DNA of 64,000 nt from Firm-04 sp964479595 (GCA_964479595.1 CAYZMU010000002.1:1-64000), one strand, 5' to 3'; shown: positions 1-9,268, counted from the first letter of the stretch. Numbers and translations are program-made. Notes: generated from the letters alone by a model not told the origin.

Positions 1-63
1 CTGCACAAAGAAAGTGCCTCCGTTTTGTACGAAATGACGAAGCCTGACGCGCAGCGCGATACC

Positions 64-93
64 TTGACAAGCGGGTCTGAAATGTGGTATAAT
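64..93 (+). promoter_or_regulatory. Promoter of the aspS region
   Basis: TTGACA at 64-69 and TATAAT at 88-93 are separated by 18 bases, with an extended -10 TG at 85-86. Transcription should start near 100. Bases 1-63 hold nothing I can assign. Confidence 0.85.
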
Positions 94-121
94 GAGAACA
101 AAAGAAATGGTGGGGTTTGCT

Positions 122-646
122 GTGCGAACCAAGAAAGTTTTAAGCAGCAGCGAGAGAGTCGCGCTGGGCGGGATTACGACCGCGCTTTGTCTGGTCGTGA
201 TGTTCTTCAGCAGCGTGCTGCCCGCGCTCTATATCCTGTCGCCGATGATAGCGGGGGTGCTGCTGTATCTGCTCGCGGAGTATGTGTCGCCCAAGTTCGC
301 GCTGCTGACGTACGTGGGCGTGAGCATTCTCTCGCTCTTTATGCTGTTTGACAAGGAAGCCGCGCTGATGTTCGTGCTGTTCTTCGGCTATTATCCCATT
401 CTGCGGCTCAAGGTGCAGAAAATTCGCAGACCCTTTCTTCGCGTGGGTGTAAAGTTTCTGCTCTTTAATTTCTTCGCGGTGATCGATTATTTTCTGACAA
501 CCTATGTGTTCGGGCTGCCCAGTTATGAAGACACCGCGCCGTGGATGCTCTGGACGATGCTGATTCTGGCGAATATCATGTTCGCGCTCTATGATTTCAA
601 TCTCTCGCAGATGGGCAAGATGGTAAACTACTTCCTGCACAGATAG
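122..646 (+). CDS. Small integral membrane protein, ECF S-component-like
   Basis: A hydrophobic protein of about 174 residues with roughly five membrane segments and a basic N-terminus. The first segment (GGITTALCLVVMFF) resembles the start of ECF-transporter substrate-binding components, but no substrate signature is visible, so function stays open. I chose the GTG at 122, preceded by a GGTGGGG ribosome site, because the upstream in-frame ATG at 92 lies inside the promoter -10 hexamer and cannot be in this transcript. The gene is the first of a probable operon, 25 bases ahead of aspS. Confidence 0.6.
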   Translation: MRTKKVLSSSERVALGGITTALCLVVMFFSSVLPALYILSPMIAGVLLYLLAEYVSPKFALLTYVGVSILSLFMLFDKEAALMFVLFFGYYPILRLKVQKIRRPFLRVGVKFLLFNFFAVIDYFLTTYVFGLPSYEDTAPWMLWTMLILANIMFALYDFNLSQMGKMVNYFLHR

Positions 647-671
647 TTTAAATAAACGGAGGCGTTTTCGA

Positions 672-2462
672 ATGGACACTCTCGGGAATATGCGGCGCAC
701 CTGCTGGTGCGGCGAGGTGCTCACCCCCGGGGAAACCGTCACGGTGGGCGGTTTTGTGGACACCGTGCGGAACAAGGGCGGGATCCTTTTTCTGGTGCTG
801 CGCGACCGCACGGGTGTGGTGCAGCTGACCTTTGACGACCGGACAGACCCGGCGCTCTTTGAGAAGGCGGCGTCGTGCAGAAGCGAGTATGTGGTCATGG
901 CGCGGGGGCTTGTGCGGGAGCGCGAGAGCGTCAACGACAAAATCGCGACGGGAAAAGTGGAAATTTACGTCAGTGAGCTGAAAATCCTCTCAAAGGCCCA
1001 GACCCCGCCGTTTGCCGTGACGGCGCAGACGAAAGTCAACGAGGAACTGCGCCTGCGCTACCGCTATCTCGACCTGCGCCGCGAGCCGCTGCAGCGAAAC
1101 CTCATGCTGCGCCACCAAATCGCCAGATGCGCCAGAGATTATTTCTACGAGCAGGGCTTTCTCGAGATTGAGACGCCGATGATGATGAAATCCACGCCGG
1201 AGGGCGCGCGCGACTATCTCGTGCCCTCGCGGGTGCATCACGGGGAGTTTTACGCGCTGCCGCAGTCGCCTCAGATTTACAAGCAGCTGCTGATGGTCGC
1301 GGGCTATGACCGCTATATCCAGCTCGCGCGGTGCTTCCGCGACGAGGACCTGCGCGCGGACCGTCAGCCGGAATTCACGCAGATTGACCTTGAGATGTCC
1401 TTTGTCGACGTGGACGATATTCTGGAGATCACCGAGGGCTTCATGAAGCGGCTTTTTCACGATGTCATGGGTATGGAGCTTCAGACTCCGCTGCCGAGGC
1501 TGACGTACACCGAGGCGATGAACCGTTTCGGCACGGACAAGCCCGATTTGCGGTACGGGATGGAGATTACCGACCTTTCCGACGCGGTGCGGGATGTCGA
1601 TTTCGCCGTGTTTTCCGACGCGCTCGCCGCGGGGGGTTCGGTGCGCTGTGTTACCGCGAAAGGCGCCGCGAAAACGCTCACCCGCAAGGAAATTGACAAG
1701 CTGGCGGAGATGGTGCGCGGTATCGGCGCCAAAGGGCTCGCGTACATCCGGTACGCTGAGGATACGCCCGCGTGCTCTTTCGGGAAGTTTCTAAAGCCCG
1801 GGCAGCTCGACGCCATTCTTGCCGCCGCGGGGGCTGAGAAGGGCGACGCCGTCTTTATCGTGGCGGACCGTGACTCGGTCACGCTGCCGGTGCTCGGCGC
1901 GCTGCGGGTTCATCTTGCGAAAAAGCTGGAATTGATTCCCGAGGGGGAGTATCGGCTTCTGTGGATTACGCAGTTCCCGTTCTTTGAGAAGGACGAGGAA
2001 ACAGGGGAGTGGGTCGCCATGCACCACCCCTTCACCATGCCGCTGGATGAGTGCATACCGTATCTCGACACCGCGCCCGAAAAAGTTTTCGCGAAGGCGT
2101 ATGACCTCGTGTTAAACGGCACGGAACTCTGCTCCGGGTCCATGCGCATTACCGATTCCGAGCTGCAGGAGAAGATGTTCCGCGCGCTGGGGCTTTCCGA
2201 GGAAGAGATTGAGAGCAAGTTCGGCTTTCTGGTCGAGGCGTACCGTTACGGCGCGCCGCCGCACGGAGGGCTTGGGATCGGGCTTGACCGGCTGACGATG
2301 ACGCTCGCGGGGGCGCAGAGCCTGCGCGACGTGGTGGCGTTTCCGAAATTGCAGAACGCCCGCGAGCCCATGAGCGGCTGCCCCTCGCCGGTGGACGCGG
2401 AGAATCTTCAGGTGCTGGGCATTGCCGTAGAGGAGCGGGAGGACAGCGATGACGGCCGATGA
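672..2462 (+). CDS. aspS: Aspartyl-tRNA synthetase
   Basis: Charges tRNA-Asp with aspartate in the cytoplasm. At 596 residues it has the bacterial-type length: an N-terminal OB-fold anticodon-binding domain (about residues 1-120), a class II catalytic core with motif 2 (FRDEDLRADRQPEFTQID, near 220), a bacterial GAD-type insertion in the middle, and motif 3 (GIGLDRL, near 532). It begins 25 bases after the membrane-protein gene and its last 14 bases overlap the next gene, which suggests co-transcription. I cannot tell from sequence alone whether it also charges tRNA-Asn; no gatCAB genes are in the window. Confidence 0.97.
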   Translation: MDTLGNMRRTCWCGEVLTPGETVTVGGFVDTVRNKGGILFLVLRDRTGVVQLTFDDRTDPALFEKAASCRSEYVVMARGLVRERESVNDKIATGKVEIYVSELKILSKAQTPPFAVTAQTKVNEELRLRYRYLDLRREPLQRNLMLRHQIARCARDYFYEQGFLEIETPMMMKSTPEGARDYLVPSRVHHGEFYALPQSPQIYKQLLMVAGYDRYIQLARCFRDEDLRADRQPEFTQIDLEMSFVDVDDILEITEGFMKRLFHDVMGMELQTPLPRLTYTEAMNRFGTDKPDLRYGMEITDLSDAVRDVDFAVFSDALAAGGSVRCVTAKGAAKTLTRKEIDKLAEMVRGIGAKGLAYIRYAEDTPACSFGKFLKPGQLDAILAAAGAEKGDAVFIVADRDSVTLPVLGALRVHLAKKLELIPEGEYRLLWITQFPFFEKDEETGEWVAMHHPFTMPLDECIPYLDTAPEKVFAKAYDLVLNGTELCSGSMRITDSELQEKMFRALGLSEEEIESKFGFLVEAYRYGAPPHGGLGIGLDRLTMTLAGAQSLRDVVAFPKLQNAREPMSGCPSPVDAENLQVLGIAVEEREDSDDGR

Positions 2463-3528
2463 ACTGATGACGCGCGTGCGCGCGAAGATGACGGGCGACC
2501 TCAAAACGGATATGAGCTATCTGCGCGATGTCGCCTACGACCTGCAAAACGAGGAGAACGCGGAAGAACTGCTTCAGGCGGTCGCGAACTACGCGTATGA
2601 GATCATGCCGCAAAAGGACCGCGAATATATGGAGGAGCTGACGTTTTCCGGGGGCAAGCGCATGGATATGCGTTTCGGCGACGCGCTGCGCTGTGTGCGG
2701 GAAAACAAGATGTCCGAGGCGGAGGAGATTCTGGCCGGGCTCAGCGACAAGATAGCGAAACACTACGAAAACGGCGAAAAGAAGTGGTTCTGTTTCCGCA
2801 ATCCCTTTGAGTACCACACCTACCGTTTCTATTACCCCGACGACCGCGATTTTGACCGTGCGCCTTTTGATTTCTCGCATTACCTGACTTTGTACGGCTA
2901 TGTGCTCTTTGAGAATCACAAGACAGCGGAAGCGATTGAGGCGACAGAGCGGGGGATTCGCTTTAATCCCGTGGCGGCGGAGCCGAGGTTTGAACTGGCG
3001 GAGATTTATAAATTCACAAGCGATTCCCCCCGGCTGATAGATCAGATACGGCAGACGCTGCCGATTTGCGTCACACCCGACCGCGTGGCGCGCACGCTGG
3101 CGAATATGGGCTTTTACTGCTGCACGATCAATGAACTGCGCGACGCGGCGGTGTTTTACTTTGAGAGCCTGCGGTTTCAAAGCTCCCGCGCGGTGGAAAC
3201 GGACCTGCAGGACGTCATGCGGCGCATGAAACTGATAGGGCAGAAATTCACCCCGCCCACGAGAGGACAGCGCGTGGACGCCTACGACCGCTACGGCTTA
3301 AGCCAGCCGCCCAACAGCGACCTTGTAAACCTCGCCGTGACGCTGGCGCGCAGCGCGCGGGAATACGGGCGGCCCGAGCTTGAGGCGCATTTTTACCGCG
3401 CGGCGTACGATCTGACCGGCGATGAGGGTTTCAAGGAGCGGATGGAAGCCGCCGCGCAGGAAGCGCGGGAGAGCGTGAACACTTCCGGCGGCGCGAAGGC
3501 GGAGCCGGAAAACGGAGGGATAAGCTGA
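2449..3528 (+). CDS. Hypothetical TPR-like protein
   Basis: A soluble protein of 359 residues without signal peptide or membrane segment. Helical pairs such as LTLYGYVLFENHKTAEAIEA followed by FNPVAAEPRFELAEIY look like tetratricopeptide repeats in the middle (about residues 140-250). The rest is helix-rich and charged, and the tail is low-complexity (SGGAKAEPENGG). The ATG at 2449 has a GGGAGG ribosome site inside the end of aspS. Its stop shares a base with the malQ start (TGATG). Function is unknown; the TPR-like character suggests protein binding. Confidence 0.75.
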   Translation: MTADELMTRVRAKMTGDLKTDMSYLRDVAYDLQNEENAEELLQAVANYAYEIMPQKDREYMEELTFSGGKRMDMRFGDALRCVRENKMSEAEEILAGLSDKIAKHYENGEKKWFCFRNPFEYHTYRFYYPDDRDFDRAPFDFSHYLTLYGYVLFENHKTAEAIEATERGIRFNPVAAEPRFELAEIYKFTSDSPRLIDQIRQTLPICVTPDRVARTLANMGFYCCTINELRDAAVFYFESLRFQSSRAVETDLQDVMRRMKLIGQKFTPPTRGQRVDAYDRYGLSQPPNSDLVNLAVTLARSAREYGRPELEAHFYRAAYDLTGDEGFKERMEAAAQEARESVNTSGGAKAEPENGGIS

Positions 3529-5057
3529 TGGACGCGCGGCGTGAAAGCGGGATTCTGCTGCCGGTTTCGTCTCTGCCCTCGCGGCACGGAATCGGCAAGC
3601 TCGGCGCGGCGGCGTGCCGTTTCGCGGATTTTCTCGCCGAGGCGGGCTGCCGGTACTGGCAGGTGCTGCCGCTCTCGCCGACCGGCTACGGGGATTCGCC
3701 GTATCAGTCCTGTTCGGCGTTCGCGGGGAATCCGTATCTGATTGACTTTGACCGCCTTGCCGCGCGCGGGTGGCTTGAGCCCACCGATTATGACGACATG
3801 GTCTGGGAGACTTCCCCCGAGGCGGTGGACTACGCGCTGCTCTACCGGCAGGTAATACCGGTTCTGCGGCGCGCGTACAGACGATTCTGCCTCAGGAAAC
3901 CGGCGGCGTACCGAACTTTCCGCAAGCAAAACCGCGAGTGGCTGGACGATTACGCGCTGTTTATGGCGCTCAAGACCGCCCGCGACGGCAGACCGTGGTA
4001 CGAATGGGAGCCGCAGCTCGCGGCGTTTGACAAATCCGCCGTGAAGAAGGCGCGGGAGGACTGCGCCGACGAGATTGATTTCCACGCGTTTGTGCAGTTT
4101 TGCTTCTTTGAGCAGTGGAAAGAGCTCAAGGAATACTGCGCGGGGAAGGGTATCCGGATTATCGGGGACATTCCGATTTACGCGGCGTACGACAGCGCGG
4201 AAGTCTGGGCGCACCCGGAGCTTTTCCTGCTGGACGCGGACAAAAAGCCCACAGTCGTGGCGGGGTGTCCGCCGGACGATTTCGCGGTGAAAGGGCAGCT
4301 CTGGGGCAATCCCATCTGGGATTGGGACGCCATGAGCCGGGACGGCTACGCGTGGTGGCTGAAAAGGCTGGAATTTACCTTGGGACTCTACGACATGGTG
4401 CGCATCGACCATTTCCGGGGCTTTGAAAAGTACTACGCCATTCCGTTCGGCGCGCCGGACGCGGTACACGGCAAGTGGGTGAAAGGCCCGGGCTACGCGC
4501 TGTGGGGTGCCGCGAAGGAGAAATTCGGCGAGATGAACGTCATCGCGGAGGATCTGGGCAACATCACGCCGGCGGTGAAACGGCTTCTGAAACGCACGGG
4601 CTTTCCGGGGATGAAAGTGCTGCAGTTCGGCTTTGACAGCGGCCCGCAGAACCCGTATCTGCCGCATTCCTTCGAGAGCGCCAACTGTGTGTGCTACACG
4701 GGAACGCACGACAACCACACGCTGCGCGGCTGGGTCAAGAGCAATACCAAGGAAGTCAACGCCTACGCCATGCGCTATCTCGGTGTCAAGAAGCCTAAGC
4801 AGATTCCGAAAGCCATGCTGCGCGCGGCGTGGGGAAGTGTGGCGAGGATTGCGATAGCGCCGCTGGGGGATTTTCTGGACGCGCCGCCCTCCGCGCGGAT
4901 TAACACCCCTTCCACACTCGGCGGAAACTGGGTCTGGCGCACACAGAACACCGATTACACCGAAAAACTCGCGAAGAAAATCCGGGTTCTCAACACCGAT
5001 TACGGAAGGCTTAATCAAACCGGCCAGCCCGGCGCGGAAAAACCCGCGGACACGTAA
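3528..5057 (+). CDS. malQ: 4-alpha-glucanotransferase (amylomaltase, GH77)
   Basis: Transfers alpha-1,4-glucan segments between maltodextrins in the cytoplasm, serving glycogen or maltodextrin turnover. The 509-residue length fits the short bacterial form. Family landmarks are visible: the N-terminal SLPSRHGIGKLG, PLSPTGYGDSPYQSCSAFAG, the nucleophile Asp in MVRIDHFRGF (about 293), the acid/base Glu in VIAEDLGNITP (about 341) and TGTHDNHT (about 394). No glycogen phosphorylase or maltose transporter lies nearby, so its pathway context here is not explained by its neighbours. Confidence 0.96.
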   Translation: MDARRESGILLPVSSLPSRHGIGKLGAAACRFADFLAEAGCRYWQVLPLSPTGYGDSPYQSCSAFAGNPYLIDFDRLAARGWLEPTDYDDMVWETSPEAVDYALLYRQVIPVLRRAYRRFCLRKPAAYRTFRKQNREWLDDYALFMALKTARDGRPWYEWEPQLAAFDKSAVKKAREDCADEIDFHAFVQFCFFEQWKELKEYCAGKGIRIIGDIPIYAAYDSAEVWAHPELFLLDADKKPTVVAGCPPDDFAVKGQLWGNPIWDWDAMSRDGYAWWLKRLEFTLGLYDMVRIDHFRGFEKYYAIPFGAPDAVHGKWVKGPGYALWGAAKEKFGEMNVIAEDLGNITPAVKRLLKRTGFPGMKVLQFGFDSGPQNPYLPHSFESANCVCYTGTHDNHTLRGWVKSNTKEVNAYAMRYLGVKKPKQIPKAMLRAAWGSVARIAIAPLGDFLDAPPSARINTPSTLGGNWVWRTQNTDYTEKLAKKIRVLNTDYGRLNQTGQPGAEKPADT

Positions 5058-5088
5058 AACTGAAGAAGACCAGAAAGGAATGCGCGGA

Positions 5089-5745
5089 ATGGACGCGAAT
5101 CAGAATACCAGAATTTGCCCGTACTGCGGCGGTGAGATCGCCGCGCAGTCGGTTGTGTGCGCGTTTTGCGGCGCGCAGCTGCCCTCCCGTACAGCTCAGC
5201 CGGACGCGGACCCGTACGGNNNNNNNNNNNNNNNNNNNNNNNNNNNNNNNNNNNNNNNNNNNNNNNNNNNNNNNNNNNNNNNNNNNNNNNNNNNNNNNNN
5301 NNNNNNNNNNNNNNNNNNNTACGGGCAGCCGTCCTATGGTCAGCCGCCTTACGGACAGCCGCAAAATGGTTATGGGCAGCCGCCTTACGGCCAGCCTCAG
5401 AACAACTACGGTCAGCCGCCCTATGGTCAGCCGCAGAACGGTTACGGTCAGCCGCCCTATGGTCAGCCGCAGAACGGTTACAGCCAGCCGTCCGTCTACG
5501 TACAGCCTCCGGTAAATTCCCAGCCGGTGATTGTCCAGAACGTAACCTACGGGCGGCGCAAAAGCAAGTGGGTGGCGTTCTTTCTCTGCCTGTTCGGCGG
5601 GGAATTCGGGCTGCACAAATTCTATGAGGGCAAGGTAGGGATGGGGATTCTCTATCTCCTCACTTTCGGTCTGTTCGGATTCGGCTGGTTTGTGGACTGC
5701 ATTATCCACCTGCTCAAGGCGGGGCCGTACTACTATCTCCCGTGA
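5089..5745 (+). CDS. Zinc-ribbon and TM2-domain protein with Gly-Gln-Pro repeats
   Basis: Domain order: an N-terminal zinc ribbon (CPYCGG, then CAFCGAQ), a repeat tract of GYGQPPYGQPQN units, and a C-terminal TM2 domain (KWVAFFLCLFGGEFGLHKFYEGKVG, then a second helix pair). TM2 proteins sit in the membrane; the Tyr/Gln/Pro tract resembles disordered low-complexity regions often found between zinc ribbon and TM2 in Firmicutes. A 100-N gap (5220-5319) falls at the start of the repeat tract, so the true length is unknown. I prefer ATG 5089, with AAAGGA nine bases upstream, over ATG 5080, which abuts that site. Biological role unknown. Confidence 0.8.
   Translation: MDANQNTRICPYCGGEIAAQSVVCAFCGAQLPSRTAQPDADPYXXXXXXXXXXXXXXXXXXXXXXXXXXXXXXXXXXYGQPSYGQPPYGQPQNGYGQPPYGQPQNNYGQPPYGQPQNGYGQPPYGQPQNGYSQPSVYVQPPVNSQPVIVQNVTYGRRKSKWVAFFLCLFGGEFGLHKFYEGKVGMGILYLLTFGLFGFGWFVDCIIHLLKAGPYYYLP
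5220..5319. other. Assembly gap (100 N)
   Basis: A run of exactly 100 N inside the repeat tract of the TM2 protein. The size is a placeholder. Confidence 0.95.
5320..5487 (+). repeat. 36-base tandem coding repeat
   Basis: Three consecutive 36-base units (5368-5403, 5404-5439, 5440-5475) encode GYGQPPYGQPQN, NYGQPPYGQPQN and GYGQPPYGQPQN, with degraded units on either side. The tract abuts the assembly gap, so more copies are probably missing. Confidence 0.9.
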
Positions 5746-5822
5746 GAATTTCGTCAAAACGCTCAAAGGGCGGTCACTGTTTCGGGGGAAATTGTGCAAA
5801 ACAGAGAAAATCGCCGAAAAAG

Positions 5823-5852
5823 TTGACGCGGGGAACGTGAAAGCGGTATAAT
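5823..5852 (+). promoter_or_regulatory. Promoter of the str operon (rpsL)
   Basis: TTGACG at 5823-5828 and TATAAT at 5847-5852 with 18 bases between them. It opens the rpsL-rpsG-fusA unit. Confidence 0.8.
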
Positions 5853-5903
5853 TTATATGGGTATGCGACCGCATGCTCATATTTTTTGCGAAGGAGGAAT
5901 ATC

Positions 5904-6326
5904 ATGCCAACCTTTAACCAGCTGGTACGCAAGGGCAGAAAGACGCTGACGGACAAGTCCAACGCGCCCGCGCTGCAGAAGGGCTACAACGCGCAGAAGA
6001 AGGCTCAGATTGACCTGAGTTCTCCGCAGAAGCGCGGCGTGTGCACGGCGGTGAAGACCGCAACGCCCAAGAAGCCGAATTCCGCGATGCGCAAGATCGC
6101 GAGAGTGCGTCTGACGAACGGGTATGAAGTCACGGCTTACATTCCGGGCATCGGACACAATCTGCAGGAACACAGTGTCGTGCTCATCCGCGGCGGACGT
6201 GTCAAGGATCTGCCGGGTGTGCGCTACCACATCATCCGCGGCACACTGGACGCCCAGGGCGTCAGCGGACGGCTGCAGGCGCGTTCGAAGTACGGCGCGA
6301 AGCGGCCCAAAGCGGGGAAGAAATAA
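5904..6326 (+). CDS. rpsL: 30S ribosomal protein S12
   Basis: Decoding-centre protein of the small subunit. It has 140 residues and begins MPTFNQLVRKGRK; the conserved KKPNSAMRKIARVRL and GVRYHIIRGTLDAQGV blocks are intact and show no obvious streptomycin-resistance change at the KPNSA lysine. ATG 5904 is chosen because AAGGAGG lies at 5891-5897; an in-frame start 18 bases upstream lacks a site. First gene of a conserved rpsL-rpsG-fusA-tuf order. Confidence 0.98.
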   Translation: MPTFNQLVRKGRKTLTDKSNAPALQKGYNAQKKAQIDLSSPQKRGVCTAVKTATPKKPNSAMRKIARVRLTNGYEVTAYIPGIGHNLQEHSVVLIRGGRVKDLPGVRYHIIRGTLDAQGVSGRLQARSKYGAKRPKAGKK

Positions 6327-6490
6327 TCCCGCGCGAGTTTGCGAATTCCCACAGCTTTTGTGGATTGGATAGACGGCGCTTTCGTTTCGTGTGAGGCTGT
6401 TTTTTCTGTTCCGCATTGGCTACGCCGCTCTCTGTGACGGGGGACGGCGAGTACCTGTGAATTCATTTTATTATGAAGGAGGGAAGCGAG

Positions 6491-6961
6491 ATGCCAAGAA
6501 GAGGCAGCATCGCGAAGCGCGACGTGCTGGAGGACCCGCTGTACCACTCCAAGCTCGTAACGCGCCTGATTAACAACATCATGCTTGACGGAAAGAAAGG
6601 TGTCGCGCAGAAGATCGTCTACGGGGCCTTTGACATCGTCAGGGAGAGAACCGGGCGCGACCCGCTGGAGGTTTTCGAGCAGGCGATGGACAACGTCATG
6701 CCGCTGCTCGAGGTCAAGGCGAGACGCATGGGCGGCGCCACATATCAGGTGCCGATGGAAGTGCGTCCTGAGCGCCGTCAGACGCTGGGGCTGCGCTGGA
6801 TTACCAAATATGCCAGAGCGCGCGGCGAGAAGACGATGAAAGAGCGTCTGGCGGGGGAAATCATCGACGCGATGAACGAGACCGGCGGCGCCTTCAAGAA
6901 GCGCGAAGACACGCACAAAATGGCGGAGGCGAACAAGGCGTTCGCGCATTACCGCTGGTGA
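6491..6961 (+). CDS. rpsG: 30S ribosomal protein S7
   Basis: Primary 16S rRNA-binding protein that nucleates the 3' head of the small subunit. 156 residues from MPRRGSIAKRDV, the normal bacterial length. The start at 6491 follows GAAGGAGGG (6475-6483); an in-frame ATG at 6473 lies upstream of that site. A 164-base spacer separates it from rpsL; I see no terminator in the spacer, so co-transcription is likely. In E. coli S7 is the translational repressor of this operon; whether that holds here is not visible. Confidence 0.98.
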   Translation: MPRRGSIAKRDVLEDPLYHSKLVTRLINNIMLDGKKGVAQKIVYGAFDIVRERTGRDPLEVFEQAMDNVMPLLEVKARRMGGATYQVPMEVRPERRQTLGLRWITKYARARGEKTMKERLAGEIIDAMNETGGAFKKREDTHKMAEANKAFAHYRW

Positions 6962-7029
6962 TTTTCGCGTCCGCGCGGCTTTCTGAGGCGCGCGGGGCGT
7001 GTCGCGGAATCAATTAGGAGGAAACCACA

Positions 7030-9117
7030 ATGCCAAGAGACTGCAGTCTGGAACAGACAAGAAACATCGGCATTATGGCTCACATCGACGCCGGCAAAAC
7101 AACGACAACAGAGCGCATCCTGTTCTATACGGGCATTAACCACAAAATCGGCGAGACGCACGACGGCACCGCCACGATGGACTGGATGGATCAGGAGCAG
7201 GAGCGGGGGATTACGATTACTTCCGCCGCGACGACCGCCTATTGGAAGGGTCACAGGATCAACATCATTGACACTCCGGGGCACGTCGATTTCACGGTGG
7301 AAGTGGAGCGTTCCCTGCGCGTGCTTGACGGCTCTGTTACCGTACTGTGCGCAAAGGGCGGCGTAGAGCCGCAGTCCGAGACTGTCTGGCGTCAGGCGGA
7401 CAAATACAAAGTTCCGCGCATGGCGTATATCAACAAAATGGACACCATGGGCGCGGATTTTTACCGCGTCGTGGAGATGATGAAGGATCGTCTGCGCTGC
7501 AACGCCGTGCCGATACAGCTTCCTATCGGCTGCGAGGACAGCTTCAAGGGGATTATCGACCTTTTGGAGATGAAGGCGTATGTGTACTATGACGATCTGG
7601 GGACGGATATCCGGGTAGAAGAGATCCCGGAAGATATGAAGGAGAAGGCGCAGAGCTTCCGCACGGAGATGATAGAGCACGTTGTCGAAACGGACGAGGC
7701 GCTCATGGAAAAGTATCTCAATGAGGAGGAACTGAGCATCGAGGAAATCAAGGCAGGGCTTCGCAAGGGCACGATTGACAACACGATTGTGCCCGTGGTA
7801 TGCGGCAGTTCCTACCGCAACAAGGGTGTGCAGAAACTGCTCGACGCGATTGTCGACTATATGCCCTCCCCGGTCGATGTGCCGCCTATTACGGGCGTCA
7901 ATCCCAAGACCGACGAGGAGGAGACACGTCCTTCCTCAGACGACGCGCCGTTCTCCGCGCTCGCCTTCAAGATAGCGACAGACCCGTTTGTCGGGAGACT
8001 CTGCTTCTTCCGCGTGTATTCGGGCAAGATTGAGAAGGGCACGAGCGTTTTAAACTCCTGCAAGAACCAGAATGAGCGCATGGGGCGCATTCTGCAGATG
8101 CATTCCAACCACCGCAAGGACATTGACGAGGTTTACGCGGGCGACATCGCGGCGGTCATCGGGGTCAAATGCACGACGACGGGCGACACGCTCTGCGACG
8201 AGCGCCACCCCATCATTCTCGAGTCCATGGACTTCCCCGACCCGGTCCTGAACCTGGCGATTGAGCCCAAGACCAAAGCGGGGCAGGAAAAGATGGGTAT
8301 CGCGCTTTCCAAGCTCGCGGAGGAGGATCCGACCTTCCGCACATGGACCGACCCGGACACGGGACAGACCATCATCGCGGGCATGGGAGAACTGCACCTT
8401 GAGATTATCGTGGACAGGCTGCTGCGTGAGTTCAAGGTTGAGGCAAATGTCGGCGCGCCGCAGGTTTCCTATAAGGAGACCATCCGCAAGACCGTCAGCG
8501 AGGACTACAAGCACAAGAAGCAGACGGGCGGCAGCGGGCAGTACGGTCATGTCAAGATTACGATTGAGCCCAACGAGCCCGGGAAGGGCTATGAATTCAT
8601 CAACAACATCGTCGGAGGCACCATCCCCAAGGAGTACATTCCGGCTGTGGACGCGGGCATTCGTTCCGCCATGCAGGCGGGCGTGGTCGCGGGCTATCAG
8701 GTAGTCGATGTGAAAGTCACGCTCTACGACGGCTCCTACCACGAGGTGGACTCTTCGGAAATCGCGTTTAAGACGGCGGGATCCATGGCGTTCCGCAACG
8801 CGATGCGCAAGGCGGACCCGGTGCTGCTGGAGCCTGTGATGAAAGTTTCGGTCTTTGTGCCGGAGCCGTACATGGGCGATGTGTTCGGCGATCTGACGGC
8901 AAGGCGCGGGGCGATTCAGGGGCAGGAAATCCACAACGGCGTCGCGCAGATTGACGCGCTTGTGCCGCTGAGCAATATGTTCGGCTACGCGAGCGACTTG
9001 CGTTCGCGCACGCAGGGTCGCGGCAACTACACCATGGAGCCGCACAGCTTCGCGGAAGTGCCCAAGAGCATCGCGGACAAGATCCGTATCGACCGCGGGC
9101 ACGGCGAGGAGGACTGA
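7030..9117 (+). CDS. fusA: Elongation factor G
   Basis: GTPase that drives tRNA-mRNA translocation. 695 residues with G1 AHIDAGKTT, G3 DTPGHVD and G4 NKMD near the N-terminus, and the domain IV-V region with KKQTGGSGQYGHV and the AFKTAGSMAF block. It is full length, with no sign of the shortened loops seen in recycling-only EF-G2 paralogues. AGGAGG precedes the ATG. Sits between rpsG and tuf as expected for the str operon. Confidence 0.98.
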   Translation: MPRDCSLEQTRNIGIMAHIDAGKTTTTERILFYTGINHKIGETHDGTATMDWMDQEQERGITITSAATTAYWKGHRINIIDTPGHVDFTVEVERSLRVLDGSVTVLCAKGGVEPQSETVWRQADKYKVPRMAYINKMDTMGADFYRVVEMMKDRLRCNAVPIQLPIGCEDSFKGIIDLLEMKAYVYYDDLGTDIRVEEIPEDMKEKAQSFRTEMIEHVVETDEALMEKYLNEEELSIEEIKAGLRKGTIDNTIVPVVCGSSYRNKGVQKLLDAIVDYMPSPVDVPPITGVNPKTDEEETRPSSDDAPFSALAFKIATDPFVGRLCFFRVYSGKIEKGTSVLNSCKNQNERMGRILQMHSNHRKDIDEVYAGDIAAVIGVKCTTTGDTLCDERHPIILESMDFPDPVLNLAIEPKTKAGQEKMGIALSKLAEEDPTFRTWTDPDTGQTIIAGMGELHLEIIVDRLLREFKVEANVGAPQVSYKETIRKTVSEDYKHKKQTGGSGQYGHVKITIEPNEPGKGYEFINNIVGGTIPKEYIPAVDAGIRSAMQAGVVAGYQVVDVKVTLYDGSYHEVDSSEIAFKTAGSMAFRNAMRKADPVLLEPVMKVSVFVPEPYMGDVFGDLTARRGAIQGQEIHNGVAQIDALVPLSNMFGYASDLRSRTQGRGNYTMEPHSFAEVPKSIADKIRIDRGHGEED

Positions 9118-9160
9118 ACCTTTCGCGGCGCGAAAAATTTGAGAAAATTTGGAAAAGGGC

Positions 9161-9189
9161 TTGCAATTTCCCTGAAAATATGGTATCAT
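9161..9189 (+). promoter_or_regulatory. Promoter of tuf
   Basis: TTGCAA at 9161-9166 and TATCAT at 9184-9189, 17-base spacer, extended -10 TGG. It gives tuf its own transcript in addition to any read-through from fusA. Confidence 0.75.
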
Positions 9190-9191
9190 AG

Positions 9192-9217
9192 AGGGTACAA
9201 GGTCTTTGTCGTACCCT
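9192..9217 (+). promoter_or_regulatory. Stem-loop at the 5' end of the tuf transcript
   Basis: AGGGTAC (9192-9198) is a perfect inverted repeat of GTACCCT (9211-9217) around a 12-base loop, starting right after the tuf -10 element. There is no T-run, so it is a leader hairpin and may act as an mRNA stabiliser; function is inference. Confidence 0.5.
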
Positions 9218-9268
9218 GAGATGAGACCGATTCTGAGAATACCCGAATATGTTTAGGAGGAGATTCCA

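Noticed and set aside
92..121. In-frame ATG 92 as start of the first membrane protein
   Set aside because: It overlaps the -10 hexamer of the only good promoter, so it is not in the transcript.
5320..5487. CRISPR-like array
   Set aside because: The 36-base units are contiguous without spacers and encode a protein repeat in frame.
5863..5874. ATGCG-AC-CGCAT inverted repeat near the rpsL start
   Set aside because: A 2-base loop makes it a poor hairpin and no partner regulator is known; probably chance.
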